From Clostridia bacterium (GTDB lineage Bacteria; Bacillota; Clostridia; Oscillospirales; Acutalibacteraceae): DNA of 43,149 nucleotides. The notes under the pieces are model-generated. The model had not been told where the DNA came from, did not search any database, and worked only from the letters and a program-made list of their open reading frames with translations. Below are positions 23,990 to 34,800 of this stretch, piece after piece (position 1 is the stretch's first letter; the number at the start of each line of letters is the position of its first letter). The position numbers and the translations under genes were made by a program. The DNA is taken from NCBI GenBank assembly GCA_017438845.1, contig JAFRUO010000033.1, positions 1 through 43,149 of the forward strand. The letters run 5' to 3'.

Positions 23990-25537
23990 ATGACTGTATC
24001 AAACATTATCATTCTTGTTGCCATTGTCATTTATATGATTATGATGATCGGCATCGGCATCGGTTTTTCGGGAAAAAACAAATCCTCAAGCGACTTCTAT
24101 CTCGGCGGCAGAAAATTAGGACCGCTTGTCACTGCAATGAGCGCAGAGGCTTCCGATATGAGCGGCTGGCTTCTTATGGGTTTGCCTGCGGTTGCGCTTA
24201 TGGGCGGACTTGCCGAGGCAAGCTGGACGGCTATCGGACTTGCGGCAGGAACATATTTAAACTGGCTTTTCGTGGCTAAACGTATCCGTGTTTATTCTTC
24301 AAGGATTGACGCTTATACTCTGCCCGATTTCTTTTCAAAACGCTTCGGCGGCAACAATAAGGCTTTAACGCTTATTGCGGCACTGATTATTGTCGTATTC
24401 TTTATTCCTTATACCGCCTCGGGCTTCTCCGCATGCGGCAAGCTCTTCTCTACGCTTTTCGGTATGGATTACGTCAACGCTATGATTATCAGCGCCGTCG
24501 TTATTGTCGTATATTGCACGGTAGGCGGTTTTCTTGCGGTTTCGACCACTGACTTTGTTCAGAGCATTGTTATGACAATTGCACTGTTTGTGGTAGTCGG
24601 CTTCGGCTCATATAAGGCACAGGGCTTTGACGCGGTGCTTGAAAACGTCAGGGGTCTTTCGGGCTACCTTAATCTTTTCCAAGGCTATTCGGTTGCCGAC
24701 GGTGCGACCACAAGCTACGGGGCTCTTCCCGTTGCCTCAACGCTTGCCTGGGGTCTCGGCTACTTCGGTATGCCGCATATCCTTCTCAGGTTTATGGCGA
24801 TTGAGAACAAGGACAAGCTAAAGCTTTCACGCCGTGTTGCAAGCGTCTGGGTCGTTATTTCAATGGGTGTTGCGGTGCTTATCGGCGTTATCGGCTATTC
24901 TCTTATGAAGGGCGGCATTGTACCGACCTATGAAAGCGCTTCGGCGGCTGAAACGATTATTGTTGACATTGCAAAGGTTATTTCGGGCTACGGCTATATT
25001 CCTGCTTTTGTCGGCGGCGTAATACTTGCAGGTATACTCGCTTCGACCATGTCTACCGCAGACTCTCAGCTTCTTGCGGCGGCGTCAAGCATTTCGCAGA
25101 ACCTTGTTCAGGAAACCTTCGGCGTAAAGCTTTCGCAGAAAAAGTCAATCTGGCTTGCAAGAATTTCGGTTATTATTATTTCGGTTATTGCCGTTTTCCT
25201 TGCGCGTGACCCGAACAGCTCTGTTTTCAGAATCGTTTCCTTTGCGTGGGCAGGCTTCGGTGCCGCCTTCGGTCCCGTAATTCTCACCTCGCTGTTCTGG
25301 AAGCGTACAAATGCCTACGGAGCAATAGCAGGTATGATTTCGGGCGGCGCAATGATATTTATCTGGAAATTCGTCGTAAGGACAAAGTTTGCGGGTACCG
25401 TGCTTGATATTTATGAGCTTCTGCCCGCCTTCATCGTAGCGCTTGTGTTTATTATTGTTGTGAGCCTTCTTACAAAGTCACCCGACAAGGAAATTACGGA
25501 TGCCTTCGAGGACGTACATAAGGAGCTTAAGGCTTAA
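23990..25537 (+). CDS. putP: Sodium/solute symporter, PutP (proline) type
   Basis: A 515-residue member of the sodium:solute symporter family, closest in pattern to the sodium/proline symporter PutP. About 13 membrane helices are visible. Family features include the FYLGGRKLGPLVTAMSAEASDMSGW segment of the first helices (the sodium- and proline-binding region in PutP) and the later LAGILASTMSTADSQLL motif. It would take up proline or a related solute with Na+. The ATG follows a strong AGGAGGAG. It is probably transcribed from its own promoter, with candidate TetR sites upstream, and closed by a terminator. Confidence 0.9.
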   Translation: MTVSNIIILVAIVIYMIMMIGIGIGFSGKNKSSSDFYLGGRKLGPLVTAMSAEASDMSGWLLMGLPAVALMGGLAEASWTAIGLAAGTYLNWLFVAKRIRVYSSRIDAYTLPDFFSKRFGGNNKALTLIAALIIVVFFIPYTASGFSACGKLFSTLFGMDYVNAMIISAVVIVVYCTVGGFLAVSTTDFVQSIVMTIALFVVVGFGSYKAQGFDAVLENVRGLSGYLNLFQGYSVADGATTSYGALPVASTLAWGLGYFGMPHILLRFMAIENKDKLKLSRRVASVWVVISMGVAVLIGVIGYSLMKGGIVPTYESASAAETIIVDIAKVISGYGYIPAFVGGVILAGILASTMSTADSQLLAAASSISQNLVQETFGVKLSQKKSIWLARISVIIISVIAVFLARDPNSSVFRIVSFAWAGFGAAFGPVILTSLFWKRTNAYGAIAGMISGGAMIFIWKFVVRTKFAGTVLDIYELLPAFIVALVFIIVVSLLTKSPDKEITDAFEDVHKELKA

Positions 25538-25557
25538 TTGAATCAATTAAAAAAATT

Positions 25558-25587
25558 AAAGCGGCTGAATTACTCAGTCGCTTTTTT
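25558..25587. terminator. Bidirectional terminator between putP and the MATE gene
   Basis: GCGGCTGA (25561-25568) pairs with TCAGTCGC (25574-25581), with T-run on the right and A-run on the left. It serves converging genes and overlaps the last codons of the minus-strand MATE gene. Confidence 0.8.
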
Positions 25588-26938
25588 GTTGCTTTTGCTC
25601 AGCCGCCTTTTGCTTGAATATTTTTTGCTTTTTAAGATATATTACCGCAAGCGGTATATCCGCCAGCAGCCAAGCCGTCGGTGCGGCAAAGCATACCGCC
25701 GGGAAACCGAAGATTTTCGCCATAACGGTGGAAATGAAAATTCTGCCGAAAAGCTCTCCGGTACCTGCCACGGTGTTTGCGTAGGTAAAGCCGAGCCCCT
25801 GCAGGGTGTTCCTTAAAATAAACAGCACAGCCACAAGACTGTAACAGCTTGCGATTGAGAGTATATATCTGTGCGCCGCCGCCATCATCGCCTCGTTTGG
25901 CTCTGTCGTAAACAGCGACACAAGCGGTCCGCCGATTGAAATCAGCAGGGCGCTCATAAACACCGACACTCCGAGCTCAAGCAGGAACAGCTTTCTTACG
26001 GATTTTACAATTCTGTCGTAATTGCCTGCGCCGTAATTCTGCCCGACAAAGCTCTGCGTTGAAACGCCGAGTGCGCTCATTGAAATATTTGTGATGTTTT
26101 CAACTCTTCCTGCGGCGGTAAGCCCTGCCATTACGTTTGCCCCGAAGCTGTTGACGGCGCTTTGCAAAAACATTGTGCCGACCGAGGTTACCGTAAACTG
26201 AAGGCAGACGGGAATACCGAGCTTGAGCTGCTTTAATGAAACAGAGCGGTCAAGCCTGAAATCGCGTTTTTCAAGCGTTACGTTTTCGTTGACCTTTATG
26301 ATGTAAAACCCGGTCAGAAGCATGGCGGTTATATGCGAAATCAACGTAGCCGCCGCCGCGCCCTCAACACCGAGGTGAAGATATTTTACAAACAGCATAT
26401 CAAGAATAAAGTTTACAATAACGCTGACTATGTAGAAATACAACGGCTTTTTGCTTTCGCCGACCGCCCTTGAAATTGCGGTGAAATTGTTTGAAAGCAT
26501 CTGAAAGGGAACGCCGAAGTACAGGATGTTAACATACGCCGAAGACATTCCGATTATTTCGTCGGGTGTGCCGATAAGCCGCAGCAGCGGCTTGGAAATA
26601 ATATGCGCGACAATAACTATGACGCTTCCTATAAGAAGCGAAAGGGATATGCTTGAGCCGGAAAAGCGCGCTATTTTCTTTTGGTTGCCTTCGCCGAAGG
26701 CATGGGCTACGGGAATGGTAAAGCCGCTTGTCAGCCCGAGCGCCGCACCGATAATAAATGAGTTGATTGAACCGACGTTGCCGATTGCCGCCAACGCGTC
26801 GGAGCTTACATACCGCCCGACAATTATATTGTCCACGAGCGTGTAGTTAAACTGAAGCAGGGAGGAAAGCATTATCGGAAGTGCAAAAAGCACAATGCTC
26901 TTTACGGCGTTTCCGTTTAAGAAATCGTTTTTCTTCAA
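25574..26938 (-). CDS. MATE family efflux transporter
   Basis: A 454-residue multidrug and toxin extrusion (MATE) family protein with about 12 membrane helices in two homologous halves. The N-terminus is typical (LFALPIMLSSLLQFNYTLVDNIIVGRYV), followed by ALAAIGNVGSI; the second half repeats the pattern at LKLGIPVCLQFTVTSVGTMF. It would export organic cations or metabolites using a Na+ or H+ gradient; the substrate is unknown. The start is TTG, with GGGAGG ten bases upstream, and a promoter at 26970-26997. It is monocistronic and divergent from the GH27 gene. The C-terminus is Lys/Gln-rich. Confidence 0.92.
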   Translation of the reverse strand: MKKNDFLNGNAVKSIVLFALPIMLSSLLQFNYTLVDNIIVGRYVSSDALAAIGNVGSINSFIIGAALGLTSGFTIPVAHAFGEGNQKKIARFSGSSISLSLLIGSVIVIVAHIISKPLLRLIGTPDEIIGMSSAYVNILYFGVPFQMLSNNFTAISRAVGESKKPLYFYIVSVIVNFILDMLFVKYLHLGVEGAAAATLISHITAMLLTGFYIIKVNENVTLEKRDFRLDRSVSLKQLKLGIPVCLQFTVTSVGTMFLQSAVNSFGANVMAGLTAAGRVENITNISMSALGVSTQSFVGQNYGAGNYDRIVKSVRKLFLLELGVSVFMSALLISIGGPLVSLFTTEPNEAMMAAAHRYILSIASCYSLVAVLFILRNTLQGLGFTYANTVAGTGELFGRIFISTVMAKIFGFPAVCFAAPTAWLLADIPLAVIYLKKQKIFKQKAAEQKQQKSD

Positions 26939-26969
26939 GCTGTCGCCTCCCTTTGTCGAAATTGTACTG

Positions 26970-26997
26970 ATTATATACCTTTTGAAAAATAATGCAA
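26970..26997 (-). promoter_or_regulatory. Promoter of the MATE gene
   Basis: On the minus strand -35 TTGCAT (26997-26992) and -10 TATAAT (26975-26970) are 16 bp apart. Just upstream of this promoter, in the divergent gap, lie nested inverted repeats CAATACTT/AAGTATTG (27000-27007 and 27053-27060) and TTAAAAAAT/ATTTTTTAA (27006-27014 and 27022-27030), which may bind a regulator. Confidence 0.6.
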
Positions 26998-27077
26998 CAC
27001 AATACTTAAAAAATGCTCAATATTTTTTAATTTGCTCATTAAGTCCCGAAAAAAGTATTGAACACGTCTCCGCCTTG

Positions 27078-27106
27078 TTGTATTTTTAAAGATTTTATGT
27101 TAGAAT
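27078..27106 (+). promoter_or_regulatory. Promoter of the GH27 gene
   Basis: -35 TTGTAT (27078-27083) and -10 TAGAAT (27101-27106), spacer 17 bp, 31 bases before the chosen ATG. Confidence 0.55.
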
Positions 27107-27137
27107 TTTGTTATTAATTAATAGGAGAGAATTAGCC

Positions 27138-28439
27138 ATGAAGGACAAAAATCTTGTTGCCCCGACTCCGCCCATGGGCTGGAACAGCTGGGACTGCTAC
27201 GGTGCGGCCGTAAACGAGGAACAGCTTCTCGGAAACGCCGAGTATATGAGGGATAACTTAAAGCCGTACGGCTGGGAATACGTTGTTTGTGACATCCAGT
27301 GGTATGAGCCGAAGGCGGTAAATAACGACTACAACAATTTTTGCGAGCTTTGTATGGACGAATATTCAAGGCTGATACCTGCCGAAAACCGTTTTCCTTC
27401 GTCAAAAGGGGGGAAGGGCTTCAAGCCGATTGCCGACAAAATTCACGGCATGGGGCTTAAGTTCGGCATCCATATCATGCGCGGCATTCCCCGTCAGGCG
27501 GTTCACCGCAACACGGGGCTTCTCGGCACGGACAAAACCGCAAGGCAGATAGCTCATCACTTCTCCGTCTGCCCGTGGAACACCGATATGTACGGGGTTG
27601 ATACAGGCAAGGAGGGCGCGCAGGAATATTACAATTCTCTTTTTGAAATGTATGCCGAATGGGGCGTAGACTTCGTAAAGGTCGACGACATAGCCAACAC
27701 CGAATTTAAGCCTCATGAGCCGTATTCGGCGAAGGGCGAAATTGAAATGATACGCAGGGCGATTGACAACTGCGGAAGGGATATGGTGCTTTCTCTTTCG
27801 CCGGGTCCCGCTCAGCTTGAAAACGCCGAGCACCTTTCGAAATATGCCAATATGTGGCGTATGACGGGTGACTTTTGGGATGTCTGGGACAAGCTTTACG
27901 AGATGTTTTCAAAGACCGAACAGTGGTACCCTTACGTTAAACCGGGCTGCTGGCCCGACTGCGATATGCTTCCGCTCGGAAATATCAGCATTAACGGAAG
28001 CTGTCACGGACCTCAAAACAGGTTTTCACAGCTGAGCTTTCAAGAGCAGAGAACGCTTATGACACTCTGGTGTGTTTTCCGTTCTCCGCTTATGTTCGGA
28101 GGAGAGCTCAGAAACAACGACGAAAGGACGCTCTCGCTTATTACTAACGAAGAGGTGCTTGCCGTTAATCAGCATTCTCACTCCGCACATCCCGTAATCA
28201 ATATGGAAAATGTAGTCATCTGGCAATCAAAGAGTGATGACGGCGACGATTTGCTTGCCGTGTTTAACACTGCCGAGGCTTCAAAGAAAATAAACGTCAG
28301 CCTTATGCGCTTAGGTCTTTCGGGCAGATTCCTTGTAAGGGATTTGTGGGAAAGAAGTGACTTGGGCGAAGCGTCGGTAAAGCTTTCGGTACAGCTAAAG
28401 CCTCATGCGAGTGTGTTATATAAGCTTAAAAGAATTTAA
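27138..28439 (+). CDS. Glycoside hydrolase family 27-like alpha-galactosidase
   Basis: A 433-residue protein of the GH27/GH36 clan, most like GH27 alpha-galactosidases. The N-terminal PPMGWNSWDCYG motif, the nucleophile region DFVKVDD (likely D183) and a later WRMTGDFWD segment (candidate acid/base D245 or D248) are visible, with a small beta domain at the C-terminus. There is no signal peptide, so it should act in the cytoplasm on imported oligosaccharides. GH27 relatives also include beta-L-arabinopyranosidases, so the sugar is not certain. I chose ATG 27138 after TAGGAGAG. It is followed after 14 bases by addB, an unusual partner. Confidence 0.85.
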   Translation: MKDKNLVAPTPPMGWNSWDCYGAAVNEEQLLGNAEYMRDNLKPYGWEYVVCDIQWYEPKAVNNDYNNFCELCMDEYSRLIPAENRFPSSKGGKGFKPIADKIHGMGLKFGIHIMRGIPRQAVHRNTGLLGTDKTARQIAHHFSVCPWNTDMYGVDTGKEGAQEYYNSLFEMYAEWGVDFVKVDDIANTEFKPHEPYSAKGEIEMIRRAIDNCGRDMVLSLSPGPAQLENAEHLSKYANMWRMTGDFWDVWDKLYEMFSKTEQWYPYVKPGCWPDCDMLPLGNISINGSCHGPQNRFSQLSFQEQRTLMTLWCVFRSPLMFGGELRNNDERTLSLITNEEVLAVNQHSHSAHPVINMENVVIWQSKSDDGDDLLAVFNTAEASKKINVSLMRLGLSGRFLVRDLWERSDLGEASVKLSVQLKPHASVLYKLKRI

Positions 28440-28453
28440 GAAAGGTTTTTAAA

Positions 28454-31400
28454 ATGCTCCAGCTTGTTTTCGGCAGGAATTACGCCGACAAAACCGAATA
28501 TCTGAGGAACCTTGCCGCTGAAAAAATCAAGAGCCGTGACGGGGAAATAATATTCATAATTCCCGAGCAGTTTTCTTATGAAACCGAAAAGGGTATGCTT
28601 GAAAAAATCGGCTCTGCGGGAATGCAACGCCTTGAGGTGTTAAGCCTTTCAAGGCTTGCTGAGCTGTGCCTTGAAAGGGCGGGGAAGTCGTCCTCGCTTC
28701 GCAGGGTCGACGATGCAGTCAGAATGTTGACGATGAACCTTGCCTTAGCCGAGCTTTCCGACGGACTTGAGATTTTTAAAAAGTACGGCGAAAGACCTGC
28801 GCTGACCGAAAGCCTTGTTTCCTTTGCCACTGAGCTCAAGCAGTGCTCGGTGGGCGTTGACGAGCTTGAAGCCTATGCAGAAACAGCCGAACAATCGTCG
28901 CTGACGGCAAAGCTCGGTGAGCTTAATAAAATCATATCGCTCTACAACGCTATGCTTGAGCGTGACTGGTACGACCCCGAGGACGCACTGACGCAGCTTG
29001 TCGGAGTGCTTGAAGACTTTAACTTCTTTTCGGACAAGACAGTCATAATTGACGAATTTTCAAGGTTTACCAAGCAGGAGCTCGGAGTAATCGAAAAGAT
29101 TCTTTCACAAAGTCCGGAGGTGTATATCAGCTTTCTTACAGACGGGGATGTAAACAGTTCCGAATTTGGCGTCTTTGCAAATATAAACAGGCAGATTTCC
29201 CTCGTTAAAAACTGCGCGCAGAAAAACGGCGTTAAGATTCTTAAACCGATATTTATCAGCGACAGTGAAAACACAGTAGACGAAAACTTACTAAGGCTTG
29301 AAAAGAATATTTTTTTACAGGAAAAAGACAGCTTTCCGACTGACCCCGAAGCTGTCGAAATACTCTGTGCTTCGGACAAGTCCGACGAATGCAGCTTTGT
29401 TGCGCTTAAAATCAAAAAGCTTTTAAGGCAGGGGCTTGCACGGGGAAGGGATATTACGGTTTATCAGCGTGAGAAGGATTCCTATGACGAGGAGCTTTCC
29501 TACGCCTTCAAAAAATACGGCGTGCCCTTTTATGAGGACAGACGTCAGCCCGTTGACGCTCAGCCGCTTATGGTATACCTTCGCACGCTTCTGAACATCT
29601 GTGTAAACGGTATTTCAACCGACACGGTGCTTCGGCTTTTAAAAACCGGGCTTTGTCAGGTTACCGACGACGAAATTGCTAATCTTGAAAACTACGCTTT
29701 TGTCTGGCAGATAAAGGCTTCGCAGTGGAAAAACGAATTTACCGAAAATCCGAGAGGCTTCGGAAGCGAGCTTCGGGAGTCCGATGAAGCGGCTCTTGAC
29801 TCACTCAACGAAACGAGGAAAAAAATAATCGGCCCACTGCTCTCTTTCAGGAAGGAGTTTAATAACGCCCTTTCCGAGGAAAAGGCGAAGCTTCTCTTTG
29901 AGTTTATTAAAAAGCAAGGTGTCAAGGACGCTTTGTTTGATTTGGCTTGCCGTCTTTCCGATGACGGCTGCGAATGGCTTTATGAGGAGCAGGACGCCGT
30001 CTGGAGCTTGGCGATGGATATGATTGACAGGCTTTATCTTGCCGGCAGGGGAATTAATGTCAGCTCAAAGAAATTTGCAGAGCTCTTCGATTTGCTGTTG
30101 AGCGTTTGCGACCTCGGTACGCTTCCTCAGGGGCTTGACTGCGTTACCGTAGCCGCTGCCGACCGTTCGAGAATCGGCACAAAAAAATATGTCTTTGCCG
30201 TAGGCGCAAATGAGGGTGAGTTTCCCAAGGACCCGAGCACGCAGGGACTTTTAAACGACAGGGACAGGAAAACGCTTAAGCAGTACGGTATTGAGCTTGC
30301 CGAAACCGCCGAATACAAGCAGGTTGAAGAAAGGTTTATCGCCTACCGCACAGTCTGCTCGGCAACCGAACGCCTTTTCGTTTCACACTATCAGACGGGA
30401 CTCAGGGGAGAGGCATATACCCCTTCGGAAATAATCAGAGAAATCAAAGCCGTATTTGCTGAAATAGACGAGGAAAGCTACGATATGCTTCCCGAAAGCG
30501 AGAAGGTGGAAAGCAGGGCTTCGGCGTTTGAGGCATATGCGAGAAGCTACAATCTGCCCTCTGCCGAGAAAAGCACACTGCATGAGCTTTTGAGCGAATA
30601 TCCCGATTATTCGGGCAGGCTTGAGTCGCTTGAAAGGTGTACTCATAAGTCGGTTCAGCAGATTAAGGACGGACAGACAGCCACACGGCTGTTCGGAAAA
30701 AACATGGAGCTTTCTGCGTCCAAAACCGAAACCTATCACAACTGCCCGTTTAAATATTTCTGTCGCTACGGCGTTAATGCCTCGGCGCGAAAGCCTGCAA
30801 GCGTTGACAGCCTTTTAAGCGGTACGATTATCCATGAGGCGTTTGAAAAAATTCTGTCCGAATATGACAGACAAGCGCTTGAAGGTATGGACGACAGCGC
30901 ACTGAAATCTGCGATTTCCGAAATACTTAAAAACTATCTAAACGAAAAAATGGGCGGAGCGCAGAACAAGACCAAGCGCTTCCTTCAACAGTACGACGGT
31001 ATCAGCGAACAGATTTTCACGATACTTAAACGAATAATTGAGGAGTTTAAGAGCTGTGAATTTGTGCCCGTTGACTTTGAGCTTCCCATCGGCAGGACGG
31101 GAATAATTGAACCGTATAATATAAAGCTTGACGACGGCGGTATGCTGAGCGTCAGCGGAAGCGTTGACAGGGTTGACGTAATGGAAAAGAACGGTAAAAA
31201 ATTTCTTCGTGTCGTTGACTACAAAAGCGGAGGAAAGGACTTTAACCTCTACGATGTGTTCTACGGACTCAGCACCCAGATGCTGATTTACCTGTTCGCA
31301 ATTTACACGGGCGGCGCTGAAAAGTACGGCGAAATAGTGCCGAGCGGAGTTTTCTATATGTCCGCTAAGCCCGACGATTCTAACCTTGGCAGAAATGCCG

Positions 31401-31810
31401 ATCAGTCGGAAATAGACAAAAAACGTCTTAGCTCAAATAAGATGAGCGGTATAGTTGTTGACGACATGGAAATTGCGGAGGGAATGGAAAAGGAGCTTAA
31501 GGGCGTTTACATTCCCGTTAAGGTTGACAAGGACGGAAAGCTTAAGGGCGCGCTTATTTCTTACGAAAACCTTATGCTTTTAAAGCGTGAGATTGACGAC
31601 GTGCTTAAAGCCACCGCCGAGAGCCTGCATAAGGGCGACATCCGTGTGCTGCCCTCCGACCCGTCAAGGTGCAAAAACTGCGACTACAAATATATTTGCG
31701 GCTTTGAAGACGGCGACGAAGCGCTTAAGATTGACAAAATCAGTAATGAAAAGGCTTTTGAGCTTTTAAAGGAAAAATACGGGGAAGACAAGGAGGCGGA
31801 AAATGGCTGA
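28454..31810 (+). CDS. addB: ATP-dependent helicase/nuclease subunit AddB
   Basis: Subunit of the AddAB (RexAB-like) complex that resects double-strand breaks for RecA. It has 1118 residues, the usual size. The C-terminal RecB-like nuclease domain (core LRVVDYKSGG) is framed by an iron-sulphur cluster: a Cys in NCPFKYFC and the trio C1073, C1076 and C1082 in CKNCDYKYIC. The N-terminal nucleotide site is degenerate: GRNYADKT replaces the usual GRxGxGKT/S. The ATG follows AAAGG. Its 3' end overlaps addA by 8 bp. Confidence 0.93.
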   Translation: MLQLVFGRNYADKTEYLRNLAAEKIKSRDGEIIFIIPEQFSYETEKGMLEKIGSAGMQRLEVLSLSRLAELCLERAGKSSSLRRVDDAVRMLTMNLALAELSDGLEIFKKYGERPALTESLVSFATELKQCSVGVDELEAYAETAEQSSLTAKLGELNKIISLYNAMLERDWYDPEDALTQLVGVLEDFNFFSDKTVIIDEFSRFTKQELGVIEKILSQSPEVYISFLTDGDVNSSEFGVFANINRQISLVKNCAQKNGVKILKPIFISDSENTVDENLLRLEKNIFLQEKDSFPTDPEAVEILCASDKSDECSFVALKIKKLLRQGLARGRDITVYQREKDSYDEELSYAFKKYGVPFYEDRRQPVDAQPLMVYLRTLLNICVNGISTDTVLRLLKTGLCQVTDDEIANLENYAFVWQIKASQWKNEFTENPRGFGSELRESDEAALDSLNETRKKIIGPLLSFRKEFNNALSEEKAKLLFEFIKKQGVKDALFDLACRLSDDGCEWLYEEQDAVWSLAMDMIDRLYLAGRGINVSSKKFAELFDLLLSVCDLGTLPQGLDCVTVAAADRSRIGTKKYVFAVGANEGEFPKDPSTQGLLNDRDRKTLKQYGIELAETAEYKQVEERFIAYRTVCSATERLFVSHYQTGLRGEAYTPSEIIREIKAVFAEIDEESYDMLPESEKVESRASAFEAYARSYNLPSAEKSTLHELLSEYPDYSGRLESLERCTHKSVQQIKDGQTATRLFGKNMELSASKTETYHNCPFKYFCRYGVNASARKPASVDSLLSGTIIHEAFEKILSEYDRQALEGMDDSALKSAISEILKNYLNEKMGGAQNKTKRFLQQYDGISEQIFTILKRIIEEFKSCEFVPVDFELPIGRTGIIEPYNIKLDDGGMLSVSGSVDRVDVMEKNGKKFLRVVDYKSGGKDFNLYDVFYGLSTQMLIYLFAIYTGGAEKYGEIVPSGVFYMSAKPDDSNLGRNADQSEIDKKRLSSNKMSGIVVDDMEIAEGMEKELKGVYIPVKVDKDGKLKGALISYENLMLLKREIDDVLKATAESLHKGDIRVLPSDPSRCKNCDYKYICGFEDGDEALKIDKISNEKAFELLKEKYGEDKEAENG

Positions 31811-34800
31811 CGTAACCTGGAGCGACGCCCAGAAAGAGGCAATTGAAACCGACGGAAAAAGCATAATTGTTTCCGCAGCCGCAGGCTCGGGCAAAACAAG
31901 CGTGCTTGTTGAAAGAATAATCCGAAAAATCTGCGCTTCGCAAAACCCTGCGAGAGTGGACAGGCTTCTTGTCGTCACGTTTACCAAGGCGGCGGCTAAT
32001 GAAATGAGGACAAGGCTTGCCGAGGCGATTGACAAAAAGCTGATTCAAAGACCGGGCGACAGCTTCCTTATGCGGCAGAAGGCGCTTTTGCCGATGGCTA
32101 AAATCTGCAATATGGACCGCTTCTTTAATGAGCTTGTAAGGGATAACTTTCACACGCTCGGTATCACTCCCGACTACCGCATACTTGACGACAGCGAGGC
32201 AAAATTACTTATTAACGAGTCTGTTGAGGAGGCGCTTGAGGAATGCTACGACGAGGGCGGCGAGGCGTTTGAAAACCTTCTTGAGGTTGTCGGAGTTACC
32301 TCGGACGACTATAATCTCGGCACAATTGTGAAAAAAATAAATAGCTATTCAGAGGCGTTTATCGTCCCCGAAAAATGGCTCGGCGAGGTCAAAAAAGCAT
32401 ACTCGGAAAAGTGTAAGCCCGAGGACACCGTGTTCGGCAGGGTAATACTTGACGCTTTTCTTAAAAAGGCAAGGTATTCTCTTTCGCTTCTGGAGCAGGC
32501 AAAGGAATATGTAACTGACATTGAAGGCCTTGAAAAGGTGCTTATCCTTATACAGAACGAGGAGGCGGCGTGCAGAGGCTTAATAAGCTTGTGTGAGAGC
32601 AATGACTGGGACGGGCTTTACACACAGACGTCCTGCCTTAAATTCGCCAAATTTCCGTACGTCGGTAATGATTACAAGGACCTGCCCGAAAAGGGTTGGG
32701 CTCAGGCTCTCCGGGACAGGGCAAAGACAATACTTAAAGAGGGGGCTTCTCTCGTCTGTGCCGACAGCAGTGATTTTTTAGGCGACGCCGAGAGGCTCTA
32801 TCCCGTAATAGAAAAGCTTATGGAAATCGTTTTCCGTTACAGGGAGCTTTACGCCGAAAAGAAAAGAGCCGTAAACTCCATGGACTTTAACGACATTCTG
32901 CACCTTACCGTAAAGCTTCTTATTGAGGACGGCAAGCCCACGAGAATGGCGAAGGAGCTAAGCGACAGCTTTGACGAAATATTTATTGACGAATATCAGG
33001 ACACCAACGAGGCGCAGGATGCAGTGTTCAAGGCGCTTTCAAGGGATGAAAAGAATCTCTTTCTCGTCGGTGACATCAAGCAGAGTATCTACCGCTTCAG
33101 GCTTGCTATGCCAAGGCTTTTCCTCGAAAAGATGGAGCTTTGGCGTAAGGAAGGCTATACAAAAGGGCATTTTGTAAACCTTGATTGTAATTACAGAAGC
33201 CGTAAGAGCGTGCTCGATTTTGTAAACCTTACATTTGAAGGCACCATGAGCCGTGAGGTCGGCGAAATAAATTATGACTCCGAGCAGTCGCTCAAGGCGG
33301 GATTAAAATACCCCGAGTCGGACCGCTGTCAGCCCGAAATATATCTGCTTGAGAAAAATTCCCTTCCCGACGGCTACGGCGAGGCGCAGTTTATAGCGGA
33401 TAAAATTGAACATATACTAAGGCACGAAACCGTGTACGACTCGAAGAAAAAGCAGACAAGACCTGCGCGCAGAAAGGACATCTGCGTACTTTTCAGGAGG
33501 AACGCACCGGGACTTACGCTTTTAAGAGAGCTTAAAAAACGCGAGCTTCCCGCCTTTATGGAGGCGAGCGATGGCTTCTTTAAAAACCGTGAGGTGCAGA
33601 CCGTTGTTTCACTGCTTAATATAATTGACAATCCGCTTCAGGACATTCATCTTCTGAATGTGCTTATGTCGCCGCTTTACGGCTTTAATGCGGACGATAT
33701 AGCCGAACTTAGAATCAACTGCAGACACGGCAGGCTTTTTGACGCCGTAAGAACGGCGCAGGACGAAAAGTCAAAGAGCTTTATCGAAACCTACAGCCGT
33801 TACAGAAGGCTCAGCACCGTGCTCAGCGTTAAGGCGCTGATAAGGACGGTGTATGAGGACACGGGCTATCTTTACGCCGTTTCCGCACAGCCTAACGGGG
33901 ACGTAAAAAGGCTTAATCTTTTACTGCTGCTTGAGTATGCTTCGAGCTATGAGAGCAACACCTCAAACGGTCTTTCGGGCTTTATGAGATACGTTCAGTC
34001 GTGCATAGACTCCGACTCCGAGCCTGCAAGCGCTTCCGGCGTTTCGGAAAATGCAGATGTTGTAAAAATAATGACCATTCATAAGAGTAAGGGTCTTGAG
34101 TTCCCGTTTGTTATAGTCGGCAACCTTGAGTATAACGATTTTACCGACAAGAAGACGGACGTTAAAATTAATGAAGATACGGGCGTGGGCATTAAGGTCT
34201 GCGAAAAGAAAAATTTTAAAAAATACAGCACCGTGCAGTATGAGGCGGCAAAGGAAAAATGCGCCGTAAGCAACTGCTCGGAGGCTTTGCGTATCTATTA
34301 TGTCGCTATGACGAGGGCAAAGGAAAAGCTGATTTTATGCGCTTCGGTGGCAAATGCCGAAAGAAGGGTGAACGAGCTTGCGTACAGCGCTCTGCTTGAT
34401 AAGCTTGACCCCGTTGAGGTGCTTCACACCTCAAGCTTTTTAAACCTGCTTTTAAAGGTTTTCTTAAAGCATAAGGATTTCGGAGATTTCAGGAAGCTTT
34501 GCTCCGTTGATATTCCCTCAAAGGGCGACGGCGGTATTTCGCTTACGGCAAAAATCGTCACCGAGCCGTATCTCTCGAATGAGGACGGGAACGAAAAAAC
34601 CGAAAAGGAGCTTTCTTACGATTCAGAGCTGCTTGGACTTTTAAAGAAAAGAACGGATTATACATATCCGTATGCCGTTCTTGCCGAGCTTCCCACCAAG
34701 AAGGCGGCGTCGTCCTTTAACAGCTCCTTTGTCAACCGTCGGTATTTTGCCGGCAGTATGCCCGACTTTGCCTCAAAAAGCGGTTTGAGCTCGGCAGGCA

